From contig NC_016935.1 of NCBI RefSeq assembly GCF_000250655.1, forward strand, positions 7,272,001 through 7,336,000: DNA of 64,000 nucleotides, read 5' to 3'. The notes beneath the pieces are model-generated. The model was not told the origin of the DNA. It made no database searches and was given only the letters and a program-made list of their open reading frames with translations. The position numbers and the translations under genes are program-made. Positions 34,129 to 43,034 of this stretch are shown piece after piece (position 1 is the first letter of the stretch; the number at the start of each line of letters is the position of its first letter). The DNA comes from Paenibacillus mucilaginosus 3016 (GTDB lineage: Bacteria > Bacillota > Bacilli > Paenibacillales > NBRC-103111).

Positions 34129-34323
34129 AAAAATAAAGGAACTAGGATTCCTTATCTTGGTATTTCCCGTCATTTCCCAAGGAATAGAGGAACCAGGATG
34201 CGCTATGTAACCAGGAAGCCGGGGAAAACCGGCCGCACTGACCTGATAGCGCATCTCAGTTCCTCTATTTTTCCGATATCCTCATCCGACCTCACCATAA
34301 CGCACTAGAGTTCCTCTATTTCG
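34129..34323. repeat. Dispersed palindromic repeat family 1, cluster B (four units)
   Basis: Units lie at 34129-34157 (AATAAAGGAACTAGGATTCC), 34183-34207 (ATAGAGGAACCAGGATGCGC), 34245-34272 and 34298-34323. The first two are joined by the same spacer as in cluster A but in reverse orientation (ATTTCCCGTCATTTCCC), showing that two units plus spacer move or copy as one composite. Confidence 0.8.
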
Positions 34324-34511
34324 CAATTTAGCGCCTTCACCCTAGTTCACTCCCGCCCATCCATGGGCTTCGAGCGTCTCAGATTCGTTCTGCTCCAGCG
34401 TCAGAGCGCCAGCCGCTCCCCACATCCAGTATCATCTAGTCTCATCCACTCTCATCCCCCTCTTGCCCGCCTAGTACGGCTGCTCCCCCGAGGTCTACTT
34501 TCAGGCCGCTA

Positions 34512-34612
34512 CAAGATAACCGGCATCGCCCTCATTTTAGGACAGTGCGCGTATATTAAGAAATAGAAGATGACCGAATCGAGCCTTGGCGAGATATAAA
34601 TTCTTATATGTT
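34512..34612. repeat. Dispersed intergenic repeat family 2, copy 2
   Basis: It aligns with 19039-19141; the best blocks are GTGCGCG, TAAGAAATA, GATGACCGAAT, GAGCCTTGGCG and ATTCTT. It sits immediately beyond the terminator of the minus-strand permease gene, the same placement as copy 1 beyond tenA. Confidence 0.7.
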
Positions 34613-34636
34613 AAAAGGGCTCCGGAGCCCCTTCGC
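34610..34636 (-). terminator. Terminator after the sugar permease gene
   Basis: On the minus strand GGGGCTCC-GGAGCCC is followed by TTTTAA. It ends the ChvE/GguA/GguB-type operon. Confidence 0.8.
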
Positions 34637-34666
34637 CCCGAAACCCAACAAAATGATAAAACCCAA

Positions 34667-35830
34667 TCAGCTTACGCCTTTGTTCTTATTATAGATGTCG
34701 AACCCTACCGCGAGGAGCAGCACCAGTCCCTTGATGCCCTGCTGCCAGTCGATGCCGAGGCCGACGAGCGACATCCCGTTGTTCATGACGCCCATGACCA
34801 GGCCGCCGACGATCGCGCCGATAACCGTCCCGATCCCGCCCGAAGCGGACGCGCCGCCGATAAAGCACGCTGCGATCGCATCGAGCTCGAAGTTCACGCC
34901 GGCCTTCGGCGTGGCGGAGTTCAGACGCGCCGCGAAGATCAGGCCCGACAGGGCGGAGAGCACGCCCATGTTCACGAACACCCAGAACGTGATGCGCTGC
35001 GTTTTGACCCCGGAGAGCTTCGCCGCCTTCTCATTGCCGCCGAGCGCATAGATGTGGCGTCCGACAATCGTACGGTTCATCACGAAGGTGTAGATCACGA
35101 TGAGCACGAACAGCAGAATGAGGATGTTCGGAATCCCCTCGTAGGTCGCAAGCACATAAGTGAAGATATTGAGCACGGCGACCATCGCCGCCAGCTTCAA
35201 GGCAAACAGCGCACCGGAGCCCACTTCAAAGCCGTATTTCTGCTGCGTGCTGCGCTTTCTCCACTCGGAAAACACGAGGATCAGCGATAAAACGATACCG
35301 ATGATAATCGTCAGCATGTGGATTTTGCCGCCGAACGCATCGGGCAGGAAGCCCGAGGAGATCTTCTGGAACGTCTTCGGGAACGGCGCGATCGACTTGC
35401 CGTCGAGCACGATCATCGTCAGGCCGCGGAACAAGAGCATGCCGGCCAGCGTCACGATGAACGACGGGATCCGCACATACGCGACCCAGAAGCCCTGCCA
35501 GGCGCCGACAAGAGCGCCGATGAGCAGCGAGATTAGCATCGCAGGCACGAAGTGCATCTGCATATCGACCATGAGAATGGCCGAGATCGCGCCAACGAAG
35601 GCCGCCACCGAGCCGACCGACAGATCGATGTGCCCGGTGATGATGACGAGCAGCATACCGATCGCCAGCACGAGAATGTACGAGTTCTGAAGAATGAGAT
35701 TCGTAATGTTAAGCGGCTTGAGCAGAATGCCGTCCGTTAGAATCTGAAAAAACACCATAATGAACAGCAGCGCGATCACCATGCCGTACTGCCGGATATT
35801 GCCCCGGAAAAGCTCCTTAACCGTATTCAT
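34667..35830 (-). CDS. Monosaccharide ABC transporter permease (GguB/XylH/MmsB type)
   Basis: This 387-residue membrane permease has about ten helices and the BPD_transp_2 signature GHIDLSVGSVAAFVGA, with ALGGNEKAAKLSGV as the ATPase contact region. It forms the channel for the sugar importer. AGGGGG precedes ATG 35830, three bases after the ATPase stop. It is longer than RbsC, as GguB and XylH are. Confidence 0.92.
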   Translation of the reverse strand: MNTVKELFRGNIRQYGMVIALLFIMVFFQILTDGILLKPLNITNLILQNSYILVLAIGMLLVIITGHIDLSVGSVAAFVGAISAILMVDMQMHFVPAMLISLLIGALVGAWQGFWVAYVRIPSFIVTLAGMLLFRGLTMIVLDGKSIAPFPKTFQKISSGFLPDAFGGKIHMLTIIIGIVLSLILVFSEWRKRSTQQKYGFEVGSGALFALKLAAMVAVLNIFTYVLATYEGIPNILILLFVLIVIYTFVMNRTIVGRHIYALGGNEKAAKLSGVKTQRITFWVFVNMGVLSALSGLIFAARLNSATPKAGVNFELDAIAACFIGGASASGGIGTVIGAIVGGLVMGVMNNGMSLVGLGIDWQQGIKGLVLLLAVGFDIYNKNKGVS

Positions 35831-35833
35831 GCC

Positions 35834-37375
35834 CTACCCCCTGGTCTTCGTCATAAATTTCATGAGCTTCTCCTGCGACGCCTCGGCCCGCGGGAATTCG
35901 CCGGTGATCCGGCCCTCGCTCATGACATAGATCCGGTCGCACATGCCGAGCACCTCCGGCAGCTCCGATGAGATGATGAGCACGCCTTTCCCCTCGGCGG
36001 CCAGCTGGTGAATGATCGTATAGATCTCGTACTTGGCCCCGACGTCGATGCCGCGGGTCGGCTCATCGAGGATCAGCAGATCCGGCTCCGCGAACATCCA
36101 CTTGCTGAGCACCACCTTCTGCTGGTTGCCCCCGCTGAGATTGCCCGTCTTTTGCAGAATGCTCGGCGACTTGATGTTCATCTTCTTGCGGTAGCTCTCC
36201 GCCTCGACCACTTCCCGGTTCTCGTCCACGACGCCGCGCTTCGAGATCTTGCCGAGATTGGCCAGCGTGATGTTCTGCTTGATATTGTCCATGAGCACGA
36301 GTCCGTAGTGCTTGCGGTCCTCCGTCACGTAAGCGATGCCGCTGTCGATCGCCTCGGGAATGCTGCGCAGCTCGAGCGGCCTGCCGTCCTTGATCATCGT
36401 GCCGCTGATCTTCTGCCCGTACGACCGGCCGAAGATGCTCATCGCCAGCTCCGTGCGTCCTGCGCCCATCAGCCCGGCAATGCCGACGATCTCGCCCCGG
36501 CGGATCCCCAGGTTGATGTTATGGAGCACCTGCCGGTCCGCCTGCTGCGGATGGAACACGTTCCAGTTCTTGATCTCAAAGATCGTCTCCCCGATCTTCG
36601 GCTCACGCTCCGGATACCGCTGGGTCAGGTCGCGGCCGACCATGCCTTTGATAATCCGGTCCTCGGTAATGTTGTCCCGGCGCATATCGAGCGTCTCGAT
36701 CGTCCGGCCGTCCCGCAGGATCGTGATGGAATCGGCCACCTTCGAGATTTCGTTCAGCTTGTGGGAGATGAGAATCGACGAGATGCCCTGCCGCTTCAGC
36801 TCGAGGAGCAGCTGCAGCAGATTCTCGCTGTCGTCCTCGTTGAGTGCGGCCGTCGGCTCGTCAAGAATGAGCAGCTGCACGCGCTTGGCCAGCGCCTTGG
36901 CGATCTCCACGAGCTGCTGCTTGCCGACGCCGAGCTGGGCGATCTGCGTGTTCGGGGACTCGTGAAGCCCCACCTTGTCCAGCAGCTCCTTCGTGCGTAC
37001 GAACGTCTCGTTCCAGTCGACGATGCCCCCTTTGGCCCGCTCATTACCGAGGAAAATATTCTCCGCAATCGACAGATACGGGATCAGCGCCAGCTCCTGG
37101 TGAATGATGACGATGCCCAGATTCTCGCTCATCTTGATATCCTTGAACTCGCATACCTGGCCCTTGAACAGGATATCGCCCGTATACGTGCCGTGCGGAT
37201 AGACACCGCTCAGCACCTTCATCAGGGTGGACTTGCCGGCCCCGTTCTCGCCCATCAGGGCGTGGATCTCGCCTTCCTTCACCTGCAGGTTCACCCGCTC
37301 GAGCGCCTTCACGCCGGGGAACTCCTTCGTTATGTTCTTCATCTCCAGGATGATGTCCGTCAATCGTCTCACCAC
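35834..37375 (-). CDS. Monosaccharide ABC transporter ATPase (GguA/MmsA type)
   Basis: This 513-residue tandem ATPase of the CUT2 class has Walker A GENGAGKST and a complete first half (LGVGKQQLVEIAKAL, LLILDEPTAAL). The second half has a degenerate Walker A (GLMGAGRTE), as is normal for CUT2, with NLSGGNQQKVVLSKWM and ILDEPTRGID. The start is uncertain: GTG 37375, GTG 37372 or TTG 37363 are possible behind GAAGG. It sits between the binding protein and the permease. Confidence 0.92.
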   Translation of the reverse strand: MVRRLTDIILEMKNITKEFPGVKALERVNLQVKEGEIHALMGENGAGKSTLMKVLSGVYPHGTYTGDILFKGQVCEFKDIKMSENLGIVIIHQELALIPYLSIAENIFLGNERAKGGIVDWNETFVRTKELLDKVGLHESPNTQIAQLGVGKQQLVEIAKALAKRVQLLILDEPTAALNEDDSENLLQLLLELKRQGISSILISHKLNEISKVADSITILRDGRTIETLDMRRDNITEDRIIKGMVGRDLTQRYPEREPKIGETIFEIKNWNVFHPQQADRQVLHNINLGIRRGEIVGIAGLMGAGRTELAMSIFGRSYGQKISGTMIKDGRPLELRSIPEAIDSGIAYVTEDRKHYGLVLMDNIKQNITLANLGKISKRGVVDENREVVEAESYRKKMNIKSPSILQKTGNLSGGNQQKVVLSKWMFAEPDLLILDEPTRGIDVGAKYEIYTIIHQLAAEGKGVLIISSELPEVLGMCDRIYVMSEGRITGEFPRAEASQEKLMKFMTKTRG

Positions 37376-37403
37376 GCCTTCTTGTCAGTTCTCTTCGTTA
37401 TCG

Positions 37404-37451
37404 CAAAAAGGGATGGGCGACAGGGACAGGCCGCCGTCACTCCATCCCTTC
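37404..37451 (-). terminator. Intercistronic attenuator between binding protein and ATPase genes
   Basis: On the minus strand AAGGGATGG pairs with CCATCCCTT followed by further T. Its position after the binding-protein gene fits the usual partial termination that yields more binding protein than transporter. Confidence 0.65.
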
Positions 37452-37463
37452 CTCTTCGCTGCC

Positions 37464-38588
37464 TTACTTCGCCAGCTGGTCCTTCGTGTAATAGCCGCTG
37501 CCGACGAGCACCTGCTCGTAGTTCGTCACGTCTACGGATACCGGCTCGAGCAGGAAGGAAGGCACCACCTTCACTCCGTTGTTGTACGTTTTCGTATCGT
37601 TGACTTCCGCTTCCTTGCCCTTCAGCACCGCGTCCGCCATGGCCACGGCTTTCTTCGCCAGCTCTCTCGTGTCCTTGAAGACCGTCTGCGTCTGCTCGCC
37701 GGCAATGATCGACTTCACGGAAGCGAGCTCCGCGTCCTGGCCGGTGATGACCGGAAGCGGCTTGCTGCCGGAGCCGTAGCCCACGCCCTTCAGCGAGGAC
37801 AGGATGCCGATGGAGATGCCGTCATACGGGGAGAGGACCGCGTCCACTTTCTCCGTCGCATAGTTCGCGCTCAGCAGGTTATCCATCCGGGCTTGTGCGG
37901 CTGCGCCGTCCCAGCGGAGGGTCGCCACCTGCTTCATCTCCGTCTGCTTGCTGCGCACCACGAGCTTGCCGGAGTCGATGTAAGGCTTCAGGATCGACAT
38001 CGCGCCGTCGAAGAAGAAGTACGCGTTGTTGTCATCCGGGGAGCCCGCGAACAGCTCGATGTTGAACGGCCCTTTGCCTTCCTTCAGGCCCAGCTTCTTC
38101 TCGATGTAGGACGCCTGCTGTACGCCGACCTTGAAGTTATCGAAGGTCGCATAGTAAGCGACATGCTCGCTCTTCTTGATCAGGCGGTCATACGCGATGA
38201 CCTTGATGCCGGCCGCGTTGGCCTTGTCGAGCGCGTCCGTCAGCGATTCGCCGTCCACGGCGGCGACCACGAGCACCTTCACGCCCTTGGTGATCATGTT
38301 CTCGATCTGGGATACCTGGTTCTCGACCACGTCCTCCGCATACTGCAGGTCCGTCTGGTAGCCCAGCTTCTCGAACTCCTTCACCATGTTCGCACCGTCG
38401 CTCACCCAGCGCTCGGACGACTTCGTCGGCATCGAGATGCCCACCTTGCCTGCCTTGCCGTCGCCGCCGCTTCCGCCCTCCGTCTGGGCTGCGCCGCCCG
38501 TCGTTTCCGCTGCGCCACCCCCGCCTCCGCACGCCGCCAAGCTGAACAGCAGCACGAGAAGCATCATCATTGAGACCGCTTTCTTCAT
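37464..38588 (-). CDS. chvE: ChvE-type sugar-binding lipoprotein
   Basis: The product is 374 residues with a lipoprotein signal (lipobox LAAC, Cys20), a Gly/Ala/Thr-rich linker and a type 1 periplasmic-binding fold. Typical ChvE features are GISMPTKSSERWVSDG, AYDRLI and GQDAELASVKSI. ChvE proteins bind aldoses such as arabinose, xylose and glucose, and in Agrobacterium also feed a two-component system. GAGGGG precedes ATG 38588. It is the first gene of the operon. The name is by family resemblance, not proven orthology. Confidence 0.9.
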   Translation of the reverse strand: MKKAVSMMMLLVLLFSLAACGGGGGAAETTGGAAQTEGGSGGDGKAGKVGISMPTKSSERWVSDGANMVKEFEKLGYQTDLQYAEDVVENQVSQIENMITKGVKVLVVAAVDGESLTDALDKANAAGIKVIAYDRLIKKSEHVAYYATFDNFKVGVQQASYIEKKLGLKEGKGPFNIELFAGSPDDNNAYFFFDGAMSILKPYIDSGKLVVRSKQTEMKQVATLRWDGAAAQARMDNLLSANYATEKVDAVLSPYDGISIGILSSLKGVGYGSGSKPLPVITGQDAELASVKSIIAGEQTQTVFKDTRELAKKAVAMADAVLKGKEAEVNDTKTYNNGVKVVPSFLLEPVSVDVTNYEQVLVGSGYYTKDQLAK

Positions 38589-38928
38589 CGTTTCGAATCC
38601 CCTCTCTACCGGTACATTGTGTGGTTGATTTGCTATGTCTTCACTCTACCACCCTACCCCGCCGGCGGTCTTTTTACAGAACCGCACACTTTTTACACAA
38701 ATCATACTTTTGGGCAGGCGGGCTGACCGTTCATGATCCAGTTTGGTTTTGCAAAGTGGATTATGAAAATGCAGCGGAAGCCGCAGCCCTTCCATCCAAG
38801 TCCGGTAATCTCAAAGCATCAGTCTCCTGATGCGGCACGACCTGTCCGCAACCTTCTGCTAAGGAAGGCCGTTTAACCTTATGGGACTGCGACAGAGCCC
38901 GAAACGATCCCTGAAGGAGGAGCCGGAC
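38589..38928. other. Divergent regulatory gap before the ChvE-type and DUF1963 genes
   Basis: This 340-base stretch between two divergent genes holds the CTTTTTACA direct repeats. Beyond those I see no clear RNA or additional small gene. Confidence 0.5.
38670..38697 (-). promoter_or_regulatory. Direct repeats upstream of the ChvE-type gene
   Basis: CTTTTTACA occurs at 38670-38678 and 38689-38697 (plus-strand reading), 19 bases apart start to start. Two same-orientation nonamers about two helical turns apart are what an AraC-type response regulator usually binds. They lie about 80-110 bases before the start codon. Confidence 0.55.
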
Positions 38929-39798
38929 ATGAACAAAGAAACCATCCTGCAAGCTCTTGATGCGGCAGGCCTTGGCCCTTACCGGGACGCCATCTCCCGG
39001 CTCATCTATCCGTCCCACCGGCTGCTGCTGCACGGTACTGTGGAAAACAGCATGCCCCCGGGGGCAAGCAAAATCGGCGGATGTCCCGACCTGCCCCCAG
39101 ACTTGGAATGGCCAACGTGGAGGGGATATCCGCAATCCTTCATTGCCCAGCTCAATTTGGCTGATCTCCCGCCGATCTCCCCTCTGCCCGCTGCCGGAGT
39201 CCTGTACTTCTTTTATGCGGCTCAGGCCATGTATGGAGTACGCGGCTTCTACGAGGATCCCCGGACCTGCAGCGTGTTCTACCTGGGTGCCGACCGGATT
39301 CCCAGCCTGCAGCGCCGGCCGCATCCGGAGACACTGGATGCCGGCAGCACGTTGTACGCTTCACGTATCGAAGCCCGCCCCACGCTGTGCGTCCCTTCCG
39401 CTGACTCGGCATACCTGGAGAGCCTTGGGCTGGGCTGGGACAGCAATTCGGAAGATTACGACACCTACTGGGAGATATTCCTTCCTCAGCTTGAGGACCG
39501 GCCCTCCGGGATCATTCACCGGCTGCTCGGCCACCCGGATCAGATACAGGCAGACATGCAGATGGAATGTGAAATGCTGCGGCGGGGCTGGACCTGGGAG
39601 GACATTGGCCGTCCGGACCAGCGGCAGAACCTTCTCCCCTCCGCTGCAGACTGGCGGCTGCTGCTCCAGATCGATTCCGATGAGCGCATGACGGGCATGA
39701 CCTGGGGCGATGCCGGAAAAATTTATTTCTGGATCAGGGAAGAGGACCTCGCCTCCTTGCATTTCGATGGAGTTACATGCATCATGCAGTGCACCTGA
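38929..39798 (+). CDS. DUF1963 (YwqG-like) protein
   Basis: This 289-residue protein has the DUF1963 pattern: SKIGGCPDLPPDLEWP near residue 50, FIAQLNLADLPP, then LYFFY, and a C-terminal LLLQIDSDERMTGMTWGDAGKIYFWI. The fold is known structurally from B. subtilis YwqG; the function is not. ATG 38929 follows GGAGGAG. It lies alone on the plus strand between the sugar transporter and its presumed sensor genes. Confidence 0.9.
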   Translation: MNKETILQALDAAGLGPYRDAISRLIYPSHRLLLHGTVENSMPPGASKIGGCPDLPPDLEWPTWRGYPQSFIAQLNLADLPPISPLPAAGVLYFFYAAQAMYGVRGFYEDPRTCSVFYLGADRIPSLQRRPHPETLDAGSTLYASRIEARPTLCVPSADSAYLESLGLGWDSNSEDYDTYWEIFLPQLEDRPSGIIHRLLGHPDQIQADMQMECEMLRRGWTWEDIGRPDQRQNLLPSAADWRLLLQIDSDERMTGMTWGDAGKIYFWIREEDLASLHFDGVTCIMQCT

Positions 39799-39809
39799 AC
39801 CTGCAGACC

Positions 39810-39843
39810 AAAAAGGGCAGCCTCAAACGGCCGCCCTTTTCTT
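39810..39843. terminator. Bidirectional terminator between the DUF1963 and response-regulator genes
   Basis: AAAAAGGGC-GCC pairs with CGG-GCCCTTTTC; T-rich tails occur on both strands between these convergent genes. Confidence 0.75.
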
Positions 39844-39917
39844 TTGAGATTGCTTCTTGATCGTTACAACTCTGTTGTCCAGTGTTCCTGCCAGGATAGG
39901 TCAAGCGCCTATCCTGT

Positions 39918-41141
39918 TCATTCCATCTGCTCTCCCGCACTGACCACGCCCCGCCGGTACTGATTGGGCGAGACTCCCATCACCTTCTTGAACGCGGTGC
40001 TGAAATAGTGCTGCGACTCGTAGCCCGCCCGCTCCGCGATCTCGCCGACCGGCAGGTCCGTCCCCCCGAGCAGCTGAACCGCCAGCTGGATGCGCATCTG
40101 CGTCACCAGCGAGACGAACGGCATGCCTAGCTCCTGCTTCAGCACCCGGCTCAGATACACCGGCGACATCTGCAGCTCCGCCGCCGCCGACTCCAGCGTG
40201 AGGCCGCTGTCCGTGAAGCGGTCGCGGATGTACTGCCTCGCCCGCCGCACGATCGGAGAGATCTGCTGCTCCTCATACACCTTCGTCCGGCAGTGGCGGT
40301 ACACGGACGCGATCCCGGTCACGGAGCCTTCCACGTGCTCGAAGCAGAGATGCACGGTCAGCTTGAGGTACGTCTGCACCGCCCGCTCGATCTCCGCGTA
40401 GACGCTCTCCGGCACCGCCTCCCACAGACACACGACCAGAAGCCCCATGGTATCGCGGAACATCGCATGCCGGTAAGGCTCAAGCAGCTCCGCGGCGATG
40501 TTCTCGATGGCAAACAGCAGCAGCTGCCGGTCGCTCTCCTTCATGAGCCGCTGGGGGGCGGACGACTCCGGCCAGCGGATGATGCCCAGGCGCTGCGGCG
40601 CCGAGGCCGGCAGCTCGAGGAACTGCAGCTGCTCCAGGATCTCCCCCTCAGTCATCGTGCCCTCCACCCACTCCAGGCAGAAGCGCTCGCGCAGCAGTGG
40701 AAAATTCTTCGAGATCTGCTTCGAAGCCATGGCGAGATAGCCGTTCTGCTTCTCGGCCAGCTCCAGCTTCCGCCGTACGTTCCCCAGCACCGTGTGCAGC
40801 TGCTTCGGGTCGGCCGGCTTCAGAATGTAATCATCCACCTCCAGACGGATGGCCTCCTGGGCAAATACAAATTCGTCATGCCCGGTAATGACGACGATAC
40901 GGCTGCCCGGCAGCTCCTCGCGTACCCGCTTCATGAGCTCGATGCCGTTCATGATCGGCATGTTGAGATCCACAAGCAGCACCTCGGCGCTGTGCTCCAG
41001 CGCCAGCTCCAGCGCTTCCTCCCCGTCTTCGGCTTCCGCCACGACCTCCATGCCTAGCGACGTCCAATCGACCGCATCCCGGATGCCTTCCCGGATCCAA
41101 GGCTCGTCGTCGGCGATGAGCACTTTCCATCTTTTTTCCAT
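39918..41141 (-). CDS. YesN-type response regulator with AraC DNA-binding domain
   Basis: The product is 407 residues. The receiver domain has the acidic pair in IADDEPW and phospho-acceptor Asp at about D58 (LLVDLNMPIMNG). A middle linker follows, then a C-terminal AraC double helix-turn-helix (LTLESAAAELQMSPVYLSRVLK; VGEIAERAGYESQHYFSTAFKK). GGAGGG precedes ATG 41141, and the kinase stop is six bases away. Its best candidate target is the ChvE-type operon, whose promoter has direct repeats; that is inference. Confidence 0.93.
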   Translation of the reverse strand: MEKRWKVLIADDEPWIREGIRDAVDWTSLGMEVVAEAEDGEEALELALEHSAEVLLVDLNMPIMNGIELMKRVREELPGSRIVVITGHDEFVFAQEAIRLEVDDYILKPADPKQLHTVLGNVRRKLELAEKQNGYLAMASKQISKNFPLLRERFCLEWVEGTMTEGEILEQLQFLELPASAPQRLGIIRWPESSAPQRLMKESDRQLLLFAIENIAAELLEPYRHAMFRDTMGLLVVCLWEAVPESVYAEIERAVQTYLKLTVHLCFEHVEGSVTGIASVYRHCRTKVYEEQQISPIVRRARQYIRDRFTDSGLTLESAAAELQMSPVYLSRVLKQELGMPFVSLVTQMRIQLAVQLLGGTDLPVGEIAERAGYESQHYFSTAFKKVMGVSPNQYRRGVVSAGEQME

Positions 41142-41147
41142 AGCTGA

Positions 41148-43034
41148 TCATGTCCCTCCTTCGCTTGTACGCTTAACCGGCGGCAGCCCATCCCGCAGCA
41201 GCGGGTGAATGATTGTCACCGTGGTGCCCTGTCCGGCCTCGCTCTCAATCGTCAGCCCGTATGAAGTGCCGAACGCCAGCTGGATCCGCGCCTGCACGTT
41301 CATCATGCCGTAGCTGGCCGGCTCCCTCGGTTCTCCCTGCTCGTCCTCCGAAGCGGCCGCTGCCGCCAGACGCTCCTGCAGTTCCCGCAGCTTCTCCGCA
41401 TCCATCCCTGCGCCGTCGTCGCGGACCCGCAGAAGCAGCATTCCCCAGCGCTCCTCCGCCTCCACGGAGATATGACCGGGGCCGCGGCGCTCCTTGATCC
41501 CGTGATAGATCGCATTCTCGACGATCGGCTGCAGCACGATCTTCAGCACGGACACGTTCATCAGGTGCTCCGGCACGTCGATCGTATAGTTCAGCTTGTC
41601 CTTATAGCGCGACTTCTGGATCGTAAGATAGGAGCAGATATGCTCGATCTCGTGAGCGAGCATAATGCGGTCGCTGCCCTTGCTGAGGCCGATGCGGAAC
41701 AGCCGGGACAGGGACTGCACGACCTCGGCGACGTCCTCGGCCCCTTTTTTGCGGGCCATCCAGTGGATGGTATCGAGCGTATTGTACAAAAAATGCGGCT
41801 TGATATGCGCCTGCAGGCTCCGCAGCTCCGCCTCCCGCTTCTGCCTCTCCTGCCGCTCGGTCAGCGTCAGGAGCTTGTCGATCTGGGCGATCATCGTGTT
41901 GAAGCTCCGCCCGAGGTTGCCGACCTCGTCCCTGCGGTCCCCCCAATAGCGGACCGTGAGATCCCCCGACTCCGCGATGCGCATGAACGACATCAGCTGC
42001 ACGATCGGGCGGGAGATCGAGTGGGAGAGATAGTAGGACGCCGCAATGCCGAACAGGCAGACGATGAACACAAAGCACACCACATAAAAACCGATCTCCT
42101 GCGCCTCGAGCGCCGACTCCTCCATGGAGAACACGCCGACGGTCGTCCAGTTCGTGAACGGGGACGCCCGGTAGATGAACTGCAGCTTCTCCCCGCCGAC
42201 CTCCTGCGCGAAGGTGCCCGAGCCGTGATCCCCGAGCCACTCTGCGGGAATCCGGCTCACCAGCGGACGCGGCGGCGCATAGATGACGTCCCCCTGGCCG
42301 TCGATAATCGTAAGGTAGCCGGACTTGCCGAGCCGCACATCCTTGGCCGTCTCTGCGATCACCCTCAGCTTCAGGTCGATGAGCACGACGCCCTTCACCG
42401 CCTGGGTCTGCGGATCGAGAATGGCCCGGACGGCCGACACCACCTCGCTGTCCTTGTAGCTGACGTGGGTCGTCACGTTCCGCCCCTGGGGATGCCCCAC
42501 CATTGTAAAAATCCCCTTGCTCGCCACCGCCTGCTTGTACCACTCCTCCTCCGTCAGACTGCGGGAAGAGCGGGCGTACATTTCGTTCGAAATATAGTCC
42601 CCCTGCGCATTCACCACCAGCACGCCGGCCACCTCGGGATACAGCGTCGTGAAGCCCTGCATGAACTGCCGGATCTCATACTCCTCCGCTGCCGCACCGC
42701 GCTGGGCCGTTCCCGGCCCCCGCTCCAGGAACCGTTTCACCTCCGGCTGGAATGACAGGAAGTACGTGATATTCTGCATGTTCCCCGCGTACGACTCCAG
42801 CGTCTTGTTCACCTTGCCGATGAGCTGCAGCGTGTTCTCGCTGACCTGCTTTTCGATGATCCGGTCCACCGTCCACAGGATGCTTCCCCCAAGCAGCACC
42901 GACGGCAGAATGATGATGAGCAGAAAATGAATGATAAGCTTGTCCCGGATCGGCAGGTCGTTCATCCGGTATCTTCCCGTCTTGGTTTGGGGCCGCACGG
43001 CCGCCAGTATCCTCTGGAGTCGGTTATTTCGCAT
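41148..43034 (-). CDS. YesM-type sensor histidine kinase
   Basis: This 628-residue kinase has helices at about 33-53 and 300-325 enclosing a dCache-like extracellular sensor. HAMP is at about 325-380. The His-kinase region has the acceptor His in IKPHFLYNTLD, and a C-terminal HATPase follows (NAIYHGIKERRG, DDGAGM). ATG 43034 is chosen because GGAG lies 7 bases before it and the ATG overlaps the stop of the binding-protein gene (ATGCGAAATAA), a coupled junction. It probably reads sugar occupancy through the anchored binding protein. Confidence 0.92.
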   Translation of the reverse strand: MRNNRLQRILAAVRPQTKTGRYRMNDLPIRDKLIIHFLLIIILPSVLLGGSILWTVDRIIEKQVSENTLQLIGKVNKTLESYAGNMQNITYFLSFQPEVKRFLERGPGTAQRGAAAEEYEIRQFMQGFTTLYPEVAGVLVVNAQGDYISNEMYARSSRSLTEEEWYKQAVASKGIFTMVGHPQGRNVTTHVSYKDSEVVSAVRAILDPQTQAVKGVVLIDLKLRVIAETAKDVRLGKSGYLTIIDGQGDVIYAPPRPLVSRIPAEWLGDHGSGTFAQEVGGEKLQFIYRASPFTNWTTVGVFSMEESALEAQEIGFYVVCFVFIVCLFGIAASYYLSHSISRPIVQLMSFMRIAESGDLTVRYWGDRRDEVGNLGRSFNTMIAQIDKLLTLTERQERQKREAELRSLQAHIKPHFLYNTLDTIHWMARKKGAEDVAEVVQSLSRLFRIGLSKGSDRIMLAHEIEHICSYLTIQKSRYKDKLNYTIDVPEHLMNVSVLKIVLQPIVENAIYHGIKERRGPGHISVEAEERWGMLLLRVRDDGAGMDAEKLRELQERLAAAAASEDEQGEPREPASYGMMNVQARIQLAFGTSYGLTIESEAGQGTTVTIIHPLLRDGLPPVKRTSEGGT

